Origin: Bacteroidota bacterium
Lineage (GTDB): Bacteria > Bacteroidota > Ignavibacteria > Kapaibacteriales > Kapaibacteriaceae
Assembly: GCA_018266735.1 (NCBI GenBank)
Contig: JAFDZT010000005.1
Span: forward strand, 92,971 to 156,970
Direction of reading: 5' to 3'
DNA: 64,000 bases
Position numbers and translations under genes: made by a program. The notes below the pieces were generated by a model. That model was not told the DNA's origin. It worked only from the letters and a program-made list of their open reading frames with translations, and made no database searches. Shown piece after piece: positions 42,111 through 50,573 of this stretch (position 1 is its first letter; the number at the start of each line of letters is the position of its first letter).

Positions 42111-43481
42111 ATGTTGACGAAGAGCATCGTGTGCATCACACTTGGGCTGTTGCTCGCAGTGATGCCACTTTCTGCACACGTAGGTGGACATGGGAAGGGG
42201 GCCCTACGAGAATGGACGTTCAAGGGCCAGCACCGACATCTCCACGCTACATTTCACAGTCTTCGCGGAAGCGAGATCGTTCTTGAGGACAGACACGGTC
42301 GCCTCACTTCACATCCGTTGCAGGCGTTTTCGATGCGTGATCAACATTATGTTGAGCAACGGATCAACACGATCCGATCGTTGAACAACGAGCGAACAAC
42401 ACCATTCCCAACGACGAATGCTCCGCTCGCACCGGAGATCCGCGAAGACCTTACCTGGTACGGTATCGGTCTCCTTGCCGCCTTGCTCCTTGCCGGGTCG
42501 ACCATTGTGCGAAATGTGTACATGGTAGCGCGCGGACGTCGACGTCCTGCACTTGGGTACGGGATCGCCGCCGTTATTGTTCTTGGCTCGCTCGCCTATT
42601 CCATGCAAACGAATGCAAGCATGCGGAAGCTCGTGCTTGGAACGGATCCGGCATCGATCGACAGTATGTTCTCGCATTTCAAGCCACACGTGACCACACG
42701 ATGGGACGACACATACTTCTACGTCGAGAACGATGGCATGCCAACCTCCATGCCGGCAATGAAGGGGATCACGGCATGGCAGCAACAGGTGCCGATCCCG
42801 CAGAACTATGTTGGTGCGAATGCATGGCAGATCCCATTGTATCCCGTACCAGCTGCAACGCCGATCTCACTACACACGGCGTTCCACACCGGTGCGGTGG
42901 CGATCGCGGCAAATGGTCTTCCGATCTTCAATCCTGAGAACAACCGAGGTGAGTTCTCCTATGATATCGGAGAGCTGGATGCATTTGGCGGACACTGCGG
43001 TCGTGCCGATGACTACCACTACCACATCGCCCCAGTGCACCTCGCGAACATCATCGGCACTGGATTGCCGGTTGCCTGGGCCCTCGATGGGTATCCGCTC
43101 TATGGCTACTCGGAGCCCGATGGTTCTGCTGTAGAACCGCTCGACGCAAGCCTTGGTCACAACTGGCATGGCGGATATCATTACCACGCCACGAAGACCC
43201 GTCCGTACATGATGGCGCAGATGTATGGCAAGGTCACACTCGATAAGGATCAAGTGATGCCGCAGCCACAGACCAAAGGTGTTCGTCCGTTCCTGCAACC
43301 CTTGAACGGCGCCGAGATCACCGATATGCATAAGTGCGACGACAAGCATTACGTGCTGAAGTACACAGTGAACGGCGCAACGAACTGGGTGAACTACATG
43401 TGGAACGATAGCAACAAGTACACCTTCACGTTCGTGAGTCCGAACGGGACGCGACGTGTTGAGAACTACACACGCAAGTGA
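42111..43481 (+). CDS. Membrane-anchored YHYH-domain protein with SHD1-like N-terminus
   Basis: The 456-residue protein has signal sequence MLTKSIVCITLGLLLAVMPL, then an SLA1-homology-1-like segment (REWTFKGQHRHLHATFHSLR, IVLEDRHGRLTSHPL), a transmembrane helix (about residues 125-165, with LLAALLLAGSTIV), and from about 230 to 440 the YHYH domain. Key motifs are GEFSYDIGELDAFGGHCG, DDYHYHIAP, LDGYPLYGY and GYHYHAT. YHYH proteins are secreted or surface proteins of unknown activity; the His clusters suggest metal binding. ATG 42111 has AGGGG ten bases ahead. A secreted DUF1566 T9SS protein follows in the same transcript. Confidence 0.85.
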   Translation: MLTKSIVCITLGLLLAVMPLSAHVGGHGKGALREWTFKGQHRHLHATFHSLRGSEIVLEDRHGRLTSHPLQAFSMRDQHYVEQRINTIRSLNNERTTPFPTTNAPLAPEIREDLTWYGIGLLAALLLAGSTIVRNVYMVARGRRRPALGYGIAAVIVLGSLAYSMQTNASMRKLVLGTDPASIDSMFSHFKPHVTTRWDDTYFYVENDGMPTSMPAMKGITAWQQQVPIPQNYVGANAWQIPLYPVPAATPISLHTAFHTGAVAIAANGLPIFNPENNRGEFSYDIGELDAFGGHCGRADDYHYHIAPVHLANIIGTGLPVAWALDGYPLYGYSEPDGSAVEPLDASLGHNWHGGYHYHATKTRPYMMAQMYGKVTLDKDQVMPQPQTKGVRPFLQPLNGAEITDMHKCDDKHYVLKYTVNGATNWVNYMWNDSNKYTFTFVSPNGTRRVENYTRK

Positions 43482-43489
43482 GGAACATC

Positions 43490-44638
43490 ATGAACTCAAA
43501 ACAGCTACTCATCCTCTCGGCGATCCTTCTCTGTACATCGACCATTGCATCGACGGCACAACATGCGTTCACGAAGACCATGAAGCGCGTAGCCGTCACA
43601 TCGCCCACGGCGTTCATTGTCGACAGTGACATTCTCACCGACACGGCCACGTCGCTGATGTGGCAACGGACAGACGGTGGCGAGGGAACGTGGGCGGTGG
43701 CGAAGCAATACTGCGATACGCTCACCCTTGGGGGATTCACCGACTGGCGTCTGCCAACCGCGCAAGAGCTCTTCAGCATCAACGATCTTGCGTTGAAGAA
43801 CCCCGCTCTTCCGACGGTGTTCGGTGTAACGTCCGCCGAGTACTGGTGGTCGAGTGACACGTTAGTGGGCGATGGAAGTCGCGTTTGGTGCACGAATGCA
43901 GGCGGCGGCATCGGTCCGCACCCCATGAAGGAGACCATCGGTGCCGGCGGAACAAAACGATTCCATGTCAGAGCCGTACGTCAGACCATTTCAGCCGTTG
44001 CCGTTCCCGAGCACTTCACCGAAGCAACCAATGAGACGATCACCGACAACGCTACGGGTCTCGTGTGGCAACAATACTGTGCCGAGGTTCCGCAGACGTG
44101 GGCGAATGCCCTGCAGTTGGCGGACACGCTCACGCAAGGAGGCTACAACGACTGGCGACTTCCGAACATCAAGGAACTGCAATCACTGAACATGGTGATG
44201 ATGCGCGGTCCATCGGTCGACATCCAGTACTTCCCCTGCGTGACATCGACCAACTGGCTGTGGACCTCTACTCCGATGAACGGACCAGGCGCAACACAAT
44301 CGTGGATCTTGCAGCCGGAGCTGGGCATCGTGACCTATGCACCGAAAACGGAACTCCACACGGTGTTGTGTGTGCGCGGTGGCGACACTACCCCCACCTC
44401 GGTCGACGACGAACAGCTATCACGCTCCGCAGCATTCTATCCGAATCCCACCACGGGAACATTGTCGCTCGGTTTCCAGGCCGTCTCCGTGCGAGTGGTC
44501 AACCTCACGGGCGAAGAAGTGCTTGTCACATCGGTGTGTTCGACCATCGACATGAGCGGCCTGGCCCCGGGAACGTATGTTGTTCTCACAACAGACGATC
44601 TGGGAACAAGCCGCTCGAGCTTGGTCGTGAAGTACTGA
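43490..44638 (+). CDS. Secreted protein with two DUF1566 domains and a T9SS type-A sorting domain
   Basis: The 382-residue protein has a signal peptide ending near ASTAQ. Two DUF1566 (Lcl C-terminal) repeats follow: the first with TATSLMWQRTDGG, GGFTDWRLPTAQELFS and EYWWSSDT; the second with NATGLVWQQYC, GGYNDWRLPNIKELQS and NWLWTSTP. The tail has AAFYPNPTTGTLSLGF, a T9SS sorting signal, so it should be surface exposed. DUF1566 is related to lectin-like folds; its ligand is unknown. The start is the ATG at 43490, with GAGG upstream, right after the YHYH gene, so the two probably act together. Confidence 0.88.
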   Translation: MNSKQLLILSAILLCTSTIASTAQHAFTKTMKRVAVTSPTAFIVDSDILTDTATSLMWQRTDGGEGTWAVAKQYCDTLTLGGFTDWRLPTAQELFSINDLALKNPALPTVFGVTSAEYWWSSDTLVGDGSRVWCTNAGGGIGPHPMKETIGAGGTKRFHVRAVRQTISAVAVPEHFTEATNETITDNATGLVWQQYCAEVPQTWANALQLADTLTQGGYNDWRLPNIKELQSLNMVMMRGPSVDIQYFPCVTSTNWLWTSTPMNGPGATQSWILQPELGIVTYAPKTELHTVLCVRGGDTTPTSVDDEQLSRSAAFYPNPTTGTLSLGFQAVSVRVVNLTGEEVLVTSVCSTIDMSGLAPGTYVVLTTDDLGTSRSSLVVKY

Positions 44639-44645
44639 CGCCGTC

Positions 44646-47600
44646 CTACCGCTGCACGACGACAGGGACGTGATAGCGACCGTTGGTCGTTGTCACGTCC
44701 AGCATGTACATGCCCGTCGGTGCGATCGAGTGGTCGATCTGGACGGTGTGCTCAGCCTCGCTGACGTAGGCATTATCCGTGAGAACGGCCACCACCGCGC
44801 CACGCATATCGAGTAAGCGTACGCTTACATATGAGGGCGCTTCCATATCGATCCGAACGACAGACGTTCCGGTGATCGGATGTGGGATGACGGTGATCCC
44901 ATGCTGTGTGACGGACGGTGTCGTTTCTTCCATCACATCGGTCACCACATTGCTGATCACGGTCGGGCAGCCTGCCTTGCCTGCAGCGTTCACGGCACGA
45001 ACCATGAGCACGTCACCCGTCTGTGCCTCATATGGCAGCTCGACCCATCCGACCCAGCGGAAGGCCTCGCCTACAAGGCGTTCGGTGCCGCTCGGTGTTC
45101 GAGCAAGGATCACATAACTCCGAACGGTACTATCGGCAATGGCCGATGGCGTCCATGCGATCCGCAACCGCTTCCAGCTCTTGAGGTACGTTGCACGCAT
45201 GTTCGTTGGAGCAACGAGCTTCGTGGCCGTCACGGTCAGCAGTTGTGATGCTGTATCAACAAAGAACGATCCATCGCGTATTGCCTGTGCTTCCACTTGG
45301 AAGGAGCAAACGGCGAGATCTGTGGGGATCTGCACCGTGACCTGTCCGCGATCCATGGATGCCGTGCCCAAGAACACACCATCAGCACTCGTTCCCGTAC
45401 CTGCAACGAAGAAGGCCACGGTGTCGGAGGCCGCACCACCACCCGTCCATGAGAACGTTGCGCTGCGTTGCACCTGTGATGCAGAGATCGTGAAGGGCTG
45501 AGGCGTTGTACTGAGGAAGGTCTCTACGACATCGGAAGTAGTGGCCTGCGGAACATTGATCGTCCACGTTCCCGCTGCCGGTTGGAGGAGGGTCCAGAAC
45601 GCAGTCTTGCCGGTTGCTGCTACGGCATAGTCGATGTTCCGTCCCACATCTGTTCCCGTGATCGTGGTGCCGGTCGGAGTGACGAGCGTTGAGGTTCTCA
45701 GCGCTGTTGGACTGTAGATGCGGATCACAAGGCGCGTTGTATTGGCTGGAACGATCACGCGCTTGGTGGTCACGGTAAGACCTGCCTCGCCGCCTTCCAT
45801 CTCTTCTGCTGCGGGTACCCGTTTCCAGAAAAGGAAGTCCGGATCGCGCCATGACTTGCGAAAGTCGAACACGTACTCGATGTCACCCAACGACTTGCCC
45901 AGGTGGGCAACGCCGTAGAGAACGCGCGACTTGATGAAGGCGAACTTGGCCTCGGTCGACACTTTCTTTGGCAGGCCAAGCTTCGTGTTCAACCAATCGT
46001 AGGGGAATTCATTGGCGGTCTCGGACTTGAACGAACGGATCGTATAGCCACCGCTCAGGTCTCCCTTCATCGCAAGTGACGCCGCTTTGAAGTCGATCTT
46101 GAGCGTTCCGTCCAGGAAGTACTCCTCGCCATCGGTCGTTCCTATGTGCGCTTCGCCTTCAAGCTTTGCCATGCCTTCGGCGAAGTCGTACTTCGTGGAG
46201 CCTTTGAGGGTGAGTTGATACTGATCGTCCTCACCCGGCGTAGGAATCGCCTTGCCGTCGATCTTCGCACCGATCGTTGCCGGAGCCGTGAAGGTTCCCG
46301 CAAGGTCGAACTTGACGAAGTCCTTCGGCACCATCGTGACGAACACACCACCAAGCTCAACATCGAGCGGCGTGGACTGAATACCTGAGATCGAACCGAA
46401 GAAACCGCTGATGCCAAGATTGGTGTTACCAAGTGGCACGGCGGCCTCGGTGGCTTCGATGCGCCAGGCAATAGAATCAACGGCCGTGCCGATCAGCGCC
46501 ATACCGCCTCCCACTTCTGCGAAGGGCATTGCCACCGATGCACCAAAGGAGAGTTTGTTCTTCTCACGTTCGTACTTCGCTTCGAGGCTCTTGACGCAGA
46601 ACTTCGGGAAGAAGGAGAGACCGAGGTCTTCCACCTTCATGCCGGCAAGCCGTGGTCCGTCGGTCTTCGTGTACTCGAGATCTTCGATCTCGATCTTTGT
46701 TGGACCCGGTTCTCCATCTCGACAACCGTTCGTGAGTCCGTCGATCTCGATCGAACCGCTGATGCTGATGCCCGTAGCACTCCGTCCACCAACAAGCTTG
46801 ATGTTCGAGATGTTGATGCTGATGCCGGCGACCTTGGGGATCTTGCTCAACACACTGTTGGCGAAGTTGGTGATGGAGCCGGACTCACCAAGAAGCTTGA
46901 GTTCGTACTTGCCTTCAGACACTATGAAGGTGCCGGTGCCACCACCTGGAAGCGGTACATCGCGCAAGGAGAACTTGCCTTCTGCGGATATCGAGACGGC
47001 CTCGGTGTCGATCTTGATCGAGCCTTCGAAGACGAGAAGCTCGTTCACGGTGACCGTTCCGCAGTTCGAGATCACCGACGTGCCTTCCTCTACTTGCCAC
47101 CCTTCATTGCCCTCTGCAAAGAACGAGAGGTTCTTGTACACCCATGGATTCGCAATACCGCCACCTGATGGGTGCTTGCGACTCACCAATTCGAATCGCT
47201 CCACGATGGTGTTGCGGATCTTGGCATAGTGTAGACGACTCTCTCCCGCAGGAACGATCAGTGAATCTGACGTTACGTCGGAGTACCAGAACGTCGAACC
47301 ATTGTCCTGATCGCGATACCATGAATAGGTGTTCGCCGTTCCGTCCACCTTCACATAGAATAGCGTTCGATTGTCCTTGAGCTTCTCCACGAAGAGTTCA
47401 ACAGAGTCCTGTCGCAGGAATGAGAAACTCTTGATGGCAATGTTCCGCTCGAGAGCGGCGAACGTCAAACGGTTGGCAGAAGCACCAAGGCTCTGGAGTG
47501 CAGGACATGTCTTGAGAAACTCGGGTAGGTCTGTGAATCGATTCGAGTCCAAGGCGATGTAGGAGACGGCGGGAAGGACCAAGGGCGGAACGACTCCGCT

Positions 47601-48908
47601 GAGCTTGTTGCTGTAGAGGTTCAGTGTGCGGACCTTCGGCAGCTGAAGAAGCGGGAGTGGTCCAGAGAGAAGATTCCGTTCGAGGATCACAGCCGTGACC
47701 TCGGGCATCGTCCACGCAGGGATCGGACCCTTGAATTTGTTGTATCCGAGACCGAGGAAGGTGATCGCCTTCGACGTCCACGATGAAGGGAGTTGCTGGT
47801 CGAAGAGATTGTTGTTCGCCGTGATCGATGTTGCAGCCGACAGATTCAATGCGTCGATGGAGCCCGTGAACTTGTTCCGACTCACATTGATCGTCGAACA
47901 CTTCGGCATCGTCAGCGTTGGCAGCGCACCCGAAAGTTCGTTGTTGCTCACGTTGAACTCGGTGCACGTTGGCAACGACATGGCTGGCATCGTACCCGAT
48001 AGCTTATTGTGACCTACGTCGAAGACCCGACTGAGCGGTAGGTTGACGGAAGGGATCGGTCCAGTCAGGTTGTTGTTCGAAACATTGAAGTACGTTGCAA
48101 GCGGAAGGTTCACCTCCGGAATGGTTCCCTCGATCTTTGTGTTGTCGATGGTGCAGTAATTGAGCTTCGAAAAGGACAGCGTCGAGATGGTACCGCCTAG
48201 CTTTGGATTGTAGCGGATGATCACGGATTCCAACTCCGGGAAATTCAACGCGAACAACTGTCCGGCAAGAGAATCGGAGAACGTGATCTCGAGTTCCTTG
48301 AGCTTTGGTGCAACGAGGGTGCCAACGGGACCTGTCAGTAGTTTGTTCGAAGCGAAGCGGTAAAGCACAAGATTGGGCGCCGTCATCGCTGGCAGTCCAC
48401 CGGTGGCTTTCGTTCCATAGAAGTCGATCCGTTCAAGGCTTGGCCTACTGTAGTCGGGGATCTGACCTGTTAAGCCAACATTATAAAACCCAACCTGTTT
48501 GAGTACTGTAGAGTTGATCACCGGGAATGTGCCAACCACGCCCGTGTCGGCGATCGAGAAGATTTCGAGTGAATCGAACGTGATGGAGCTCGGCAGTGTT
48601 CCGACCGCACCAACACTACTGATCTCGAAACGCTTCAGGTAGTACTCAAAGTATGTTGTCTTTCCCTCGGTTCGGATCTTCGTGGCGAAGAACACATGAT
48701 CGGGCATTGTGATGTAGGTGGACGATTCCCCGGTGGGAACAGGCCACCCCGCCTTGCGATTCCAGCTTGGACCACCAAGCGCATTGAAGAGGGCATTCAT
48801 TGCCGATGCATCTCGAACCACATACTTCGTATCCGCGATGGCGGATGTTGGAACGGAGAGTGCAAGGAGCGTGAGAACGGTAAGCGAAAGAAGCGTTGAT
48901 CGTAGCAT
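44646..48908 (-). CDS. Giant leucine-rich-repeat surface protein with T9SS type-A sorting domain
   Basis: The 1420-residue protein has a signal peptide (MLRSTLLSLTVLTLLALSVP, ending near AIADT). A leucine-rich-repeat region of plant-type style spans roughly residues 60-540, with units such as NLTGPIPSVNLPLS, LSGTMPAMSLP and LSGALPTLTMP. A beta-rich central region (about 600-1080) with repeated long strands (for example GISISGSIEIDG) has no match I can name. Near the end there are pre-C-terminal and Fn3-like segments (PTNMRATYLKSWKRLRIAW) and a sorting domain with ITVIPHPITGTSVVRID. It is likely an adhesin or surface scaffold. GGAG precedes the ATG at 48908. Confidence 0.88.
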   Translation of the reverse strand: MLRSTLLSLTVLTLLALSVPTSAIADTKYVVRDASAMNALFNALGGPSWNRKAGWPVPTGESSTYITMPDHVFFATKIRTEGKTTYFEYYLKRFEISSVGAVGTLPSSITFDSLEIFSIADTGVVGTFPVINSTVLKQVGFYNVGLTGQIPDYSRPSLERIDFYGTKATGGLPAMTAPNLVLYRFASNKLLTGPVGTLVAPKLKELEITFSDSLAGQLFALNFPELESVIIRYNPKLGGTISTLSFSKLNYCTIDNTKIEGTIPEVNLPLATYFNVSNNNLTGPIPSVNLPLSRVFDVGHNKLSGTMPAMSLPTCTEFNVSNNELSGALPTLTMPKCSTINVSRNKFTGSIDALNLSAATSITANNNLFDQQLPSSWTSKAITFLGLGYNKFKGPIPAWTMPEVTAVILERNLLSGPLPLLQLPKVRTLNLYSNKLSGVVPPLVLPAVSYIALDSNRFTDLPEFLKTCPALQSLGASANRLTFAALERNIAIKSFSFLRQDSVELFVEKLKDNRTLFYVKVDGTANTYSWYRDQDNGSTFWYSDVTSDSLIVPAGESRLHYAKIRNTIVERFELVSRKHPSGGGIANPWVYKNLSFFAEGNEGWQVEEGTSVISNCGTVTVNELLVFEGSIKIDTEAVSISAEGKFSLRDVPLPGGGTGTFIVSEGKYELKLLGESGSITNFANSVLSKIPKVAGISINISNIKLVGGRSATGISISGSIEIDGLTNGCRDGEPGPTKIEIEDLEYTKTDGPRLAGMKVEDLGLSFFPKFCVKSLEAKYEREKNKLSFGASVAMPFAEVGGGMALIGTAVDSIAWRIEATEAAVPLGNTNLGISGFFGSISGIQSTPLDVELGGVFVTMVPKDFVKFDLAGTFTAPATIGAKIDGKAIPTPGEDDQYQLTLKGSTKYDFAEGMAKLEGEAHIGTTDGEEYFLDGTLKIDFKAASLAMKGDLSGGYTIRSFKSETANEFPYDWLNTKLGLPKKVSTEAKFAFIKSRVLYGVAHLGKSLGDIEYVFDFRKSWRDPDFLFWKRVPAAEEMEGGEAGLTVTTKRVIVPANTTRLVIRIYSPTALRTSTLVTPTGTTITGTDVGRNIDYAVAATGKTAFWTLLQPAAGTWTINVPQATTSDVVETFLSTTPQPFTISASQVQRSATFSWTGGGAASDTVAFFVAGTGTSADGVFLGTASMDRGQVTVQIPTDLAVCSFQVEAQAIRDGSFFVDTASQLLTVTATKLVAPTNMRATYLKSWKRLRIAWTPSAIADSTVRSYVILARTPSGTERLVGEAFRWVGWVELPYEAQTGDVLMVRAVNAAGKAGCPTVISNVVTDVMEETTPSVTQHGITVIPHPITGTSVVRIDMEAPSYVSVRLLDMRGAVVAVLTDNAYVSEAEHTVQIDHSIAPTGMYMLDVTTTNGRYHVPVVVQR

Positions 48909-49040
48909 GGCGAACTCCAGCGACCATTGTGTGCATGCAACCTTCAACGAGGTGTGGAATGGTACAATGACATTGGTCAGGCAATTCGACATTTACGACA
49001 TTTGTACGCACACAGGCGATCATCCAACACTCCGTACCGT

Positions 49041-50567
49041 ATGCCCAAACACGGAACCGATGCACTCCATAGGCTTATCCACTCGCTCGACCGAAGCGAG
49101 AAGGGCTATGTGAAACGATACTGCACGCGTCACACCATTGGTGATGAGGTGGAGTATCTTGCCGTGTTCGATATCGTCGACGACCTAGACGTGTACGATG
49201 AAGAGGTCGTGAAGGCGCGCCTCGCGTCGCCCACGCACATACGCCGCCTCGCCTCCATCAAGTCGCACCTCTACCAGCAGATCCTCGAGGCCATGCGTGT
49301 GTATCACGCAGCGAAGTCTGCCGAACGCACGATCACCGAGCTGTTGCTCGATGCCGACTTCCTGTGGGAGAAGGCCCTCTACGACCAGGCCATGAAGCGG
49401 GTGATGAAGGCGAAGGCACTGGCCCAGGAGCATGACGAGTTCACGTTTTGGCTCAAGACCATCTCGTGGGAGAAGAACTATCGAGGCGTGGTGCTTGAGC
49501 GACCGCAAGGTGATGCCAGCACGGACGCGCTGAGCGAAGAGCAAGACACCGTGATCGACCTCATGCGCTCCACTATCGAGTATGAGAAGCTCGGCAATCT
49601 CCTGCAGTCCAACCTGATGCGACGCACCACCGGCGATGCGAGCGTCGATCCCTGGCTGCGCTCGCTGCCTTCCCATCCTTTGTTGCAAGACATTACCTTA
49701 GCGCGGTCGCGTCCGGCACGGATGAACTTTCACCTGATCCTCTCGAACTGGTATGCCTTTGTTGGGGCAGAACCTGACAAAGCCGTTCATCATGCAGGGG
49801 AGCTACTGCAGTTGGTGGATCGAGAGCCAACGCTCACCACGGCACGCCCAGATCTCGAACTGGGCGTCCTCCAGACCTATCTGCAGCGTTGCATCGATGC
49901 GAGGATGTTCGACGTGTACCGCACACAGGCGGACCGATTGTGGGACCCCTCGGGAAAGAAGCCATCACGAAACATCGACGTGAAACGATTCTATTACGCG
50001 ATGACGACGGAGCTGGGCTACGCGGTGCTGAGCTCCGATCACGATCGTGTTCTTCCGAAACTCACATTCATGCGAGAGCGCTTCACGGCATTGCGTGAGC
50101 AGATCCCTGAGCAATCACGACTATCGGCGTCGTTCCTCGCTGCTCGCCTTTGCATTGAGGCGTCCAAGACCCATGAGGCGGGCTTCTGGATCCGTCGTGT
50201 GTTCGAGGAGGACGACGATGTTCGAACCGATCTGCATATCGCAACTCGGCTGCTACAGTTGCGGATGTTCGCCGATGAAGGGGATGTGGATGCTATGCGA
50301 TCGGCTGTTCGATCGCTCACGCGACTCGCGACGAACCGACAGATGAGGACCATGCGCTTGGACGCTACGCTGAGCTACTTCCGTCGCTTTGCAGAAGCTC
50401 TCACCCCACGCGAGCGCACCAAGCTCCGCAACGAGTGTATTGCGAAACTTGGTGCACTTGCTGCAACTACGCCATTCGATACCGTCACGTCTGCCGGTAT
50501 TGAAGAATGGTTGGGGATGGCGGCACGGTCGGGCACAGCGGCCGTGCAGCCCGGACTGAATTACTGA
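49041..50567 (+). CDS. Large helical protein of unknown function
   Basis: The 508-residue protein has no signal peptide or membrane segment and looks all-helical, with TPR-like helix pairs, for example LLDADFLWEKALYDQAMKRV and HLILSNWYAFVGAEPDKAVH. The start MPKHGTDALHRLIHSLDRSE is typical of a group of proteins I have seen in Bacteroidota and relatives, but its function is unknown to me. It lies between two T9SS genes, divergent from the leucine-rich-repeat gene with about 130 bases between starts, and convergent with the YCF48-like gene. A tandem repeat and a near-consensus promoter element lie upstream. Confidence 0.75.
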   Translation: MPKHGTDALHRLIHSLDRSEKGYVKRYCTRHTIGDEVEYLAVFDIVDDLDVYDEEVVKARLASPTHIRRLASIKSHLYQQILEAMRVYHAAKSAERTITELLLDADFLWEKALYDQAMKRVMKAKALAQEHDEFTFWLKTISWEKNYRGVVLERPQGDASTDALSEEQDTVIDLMRSTIEYEKLGNLLQSNLMRRTTGDASVDPWLRSLPSHPLLQDITLARSRPARMNFHLILSNWYAFVGAEPDKAVHHAGELLQLVDREPTLTTARPDLELGVLQTYLQRCIDARMFDVYRTQADRLWDPSGKKPSRNIDVKRFYYAMTTELGYAVLSSDHDRVLPKLTFMRERFTALREQIPEQSRLSASFLAARLCIEASKTHEAGFWIRRVFEEDDDVRTDLHIATRLLQLRMFADEGDVDAMRSAVRSLTRLATNRQMRTMRLDATLSYFRRFAEALTPRERTKLRNECIAKLGALAATTPFDTVTSAGIEEWLGMAARSGTAAVQPGLNY

Positions 50568-50573
50568 AACGCA

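Noticed and set aside
40428..42286. Two plus-strand frames of 326 and 321 codons opposite the RmlD-like and barrel genes
   Set aside because: The minus-strand genes have clear domains, signal peptide and ATGA coupling. The plus-strand frames have none and overlap each other.
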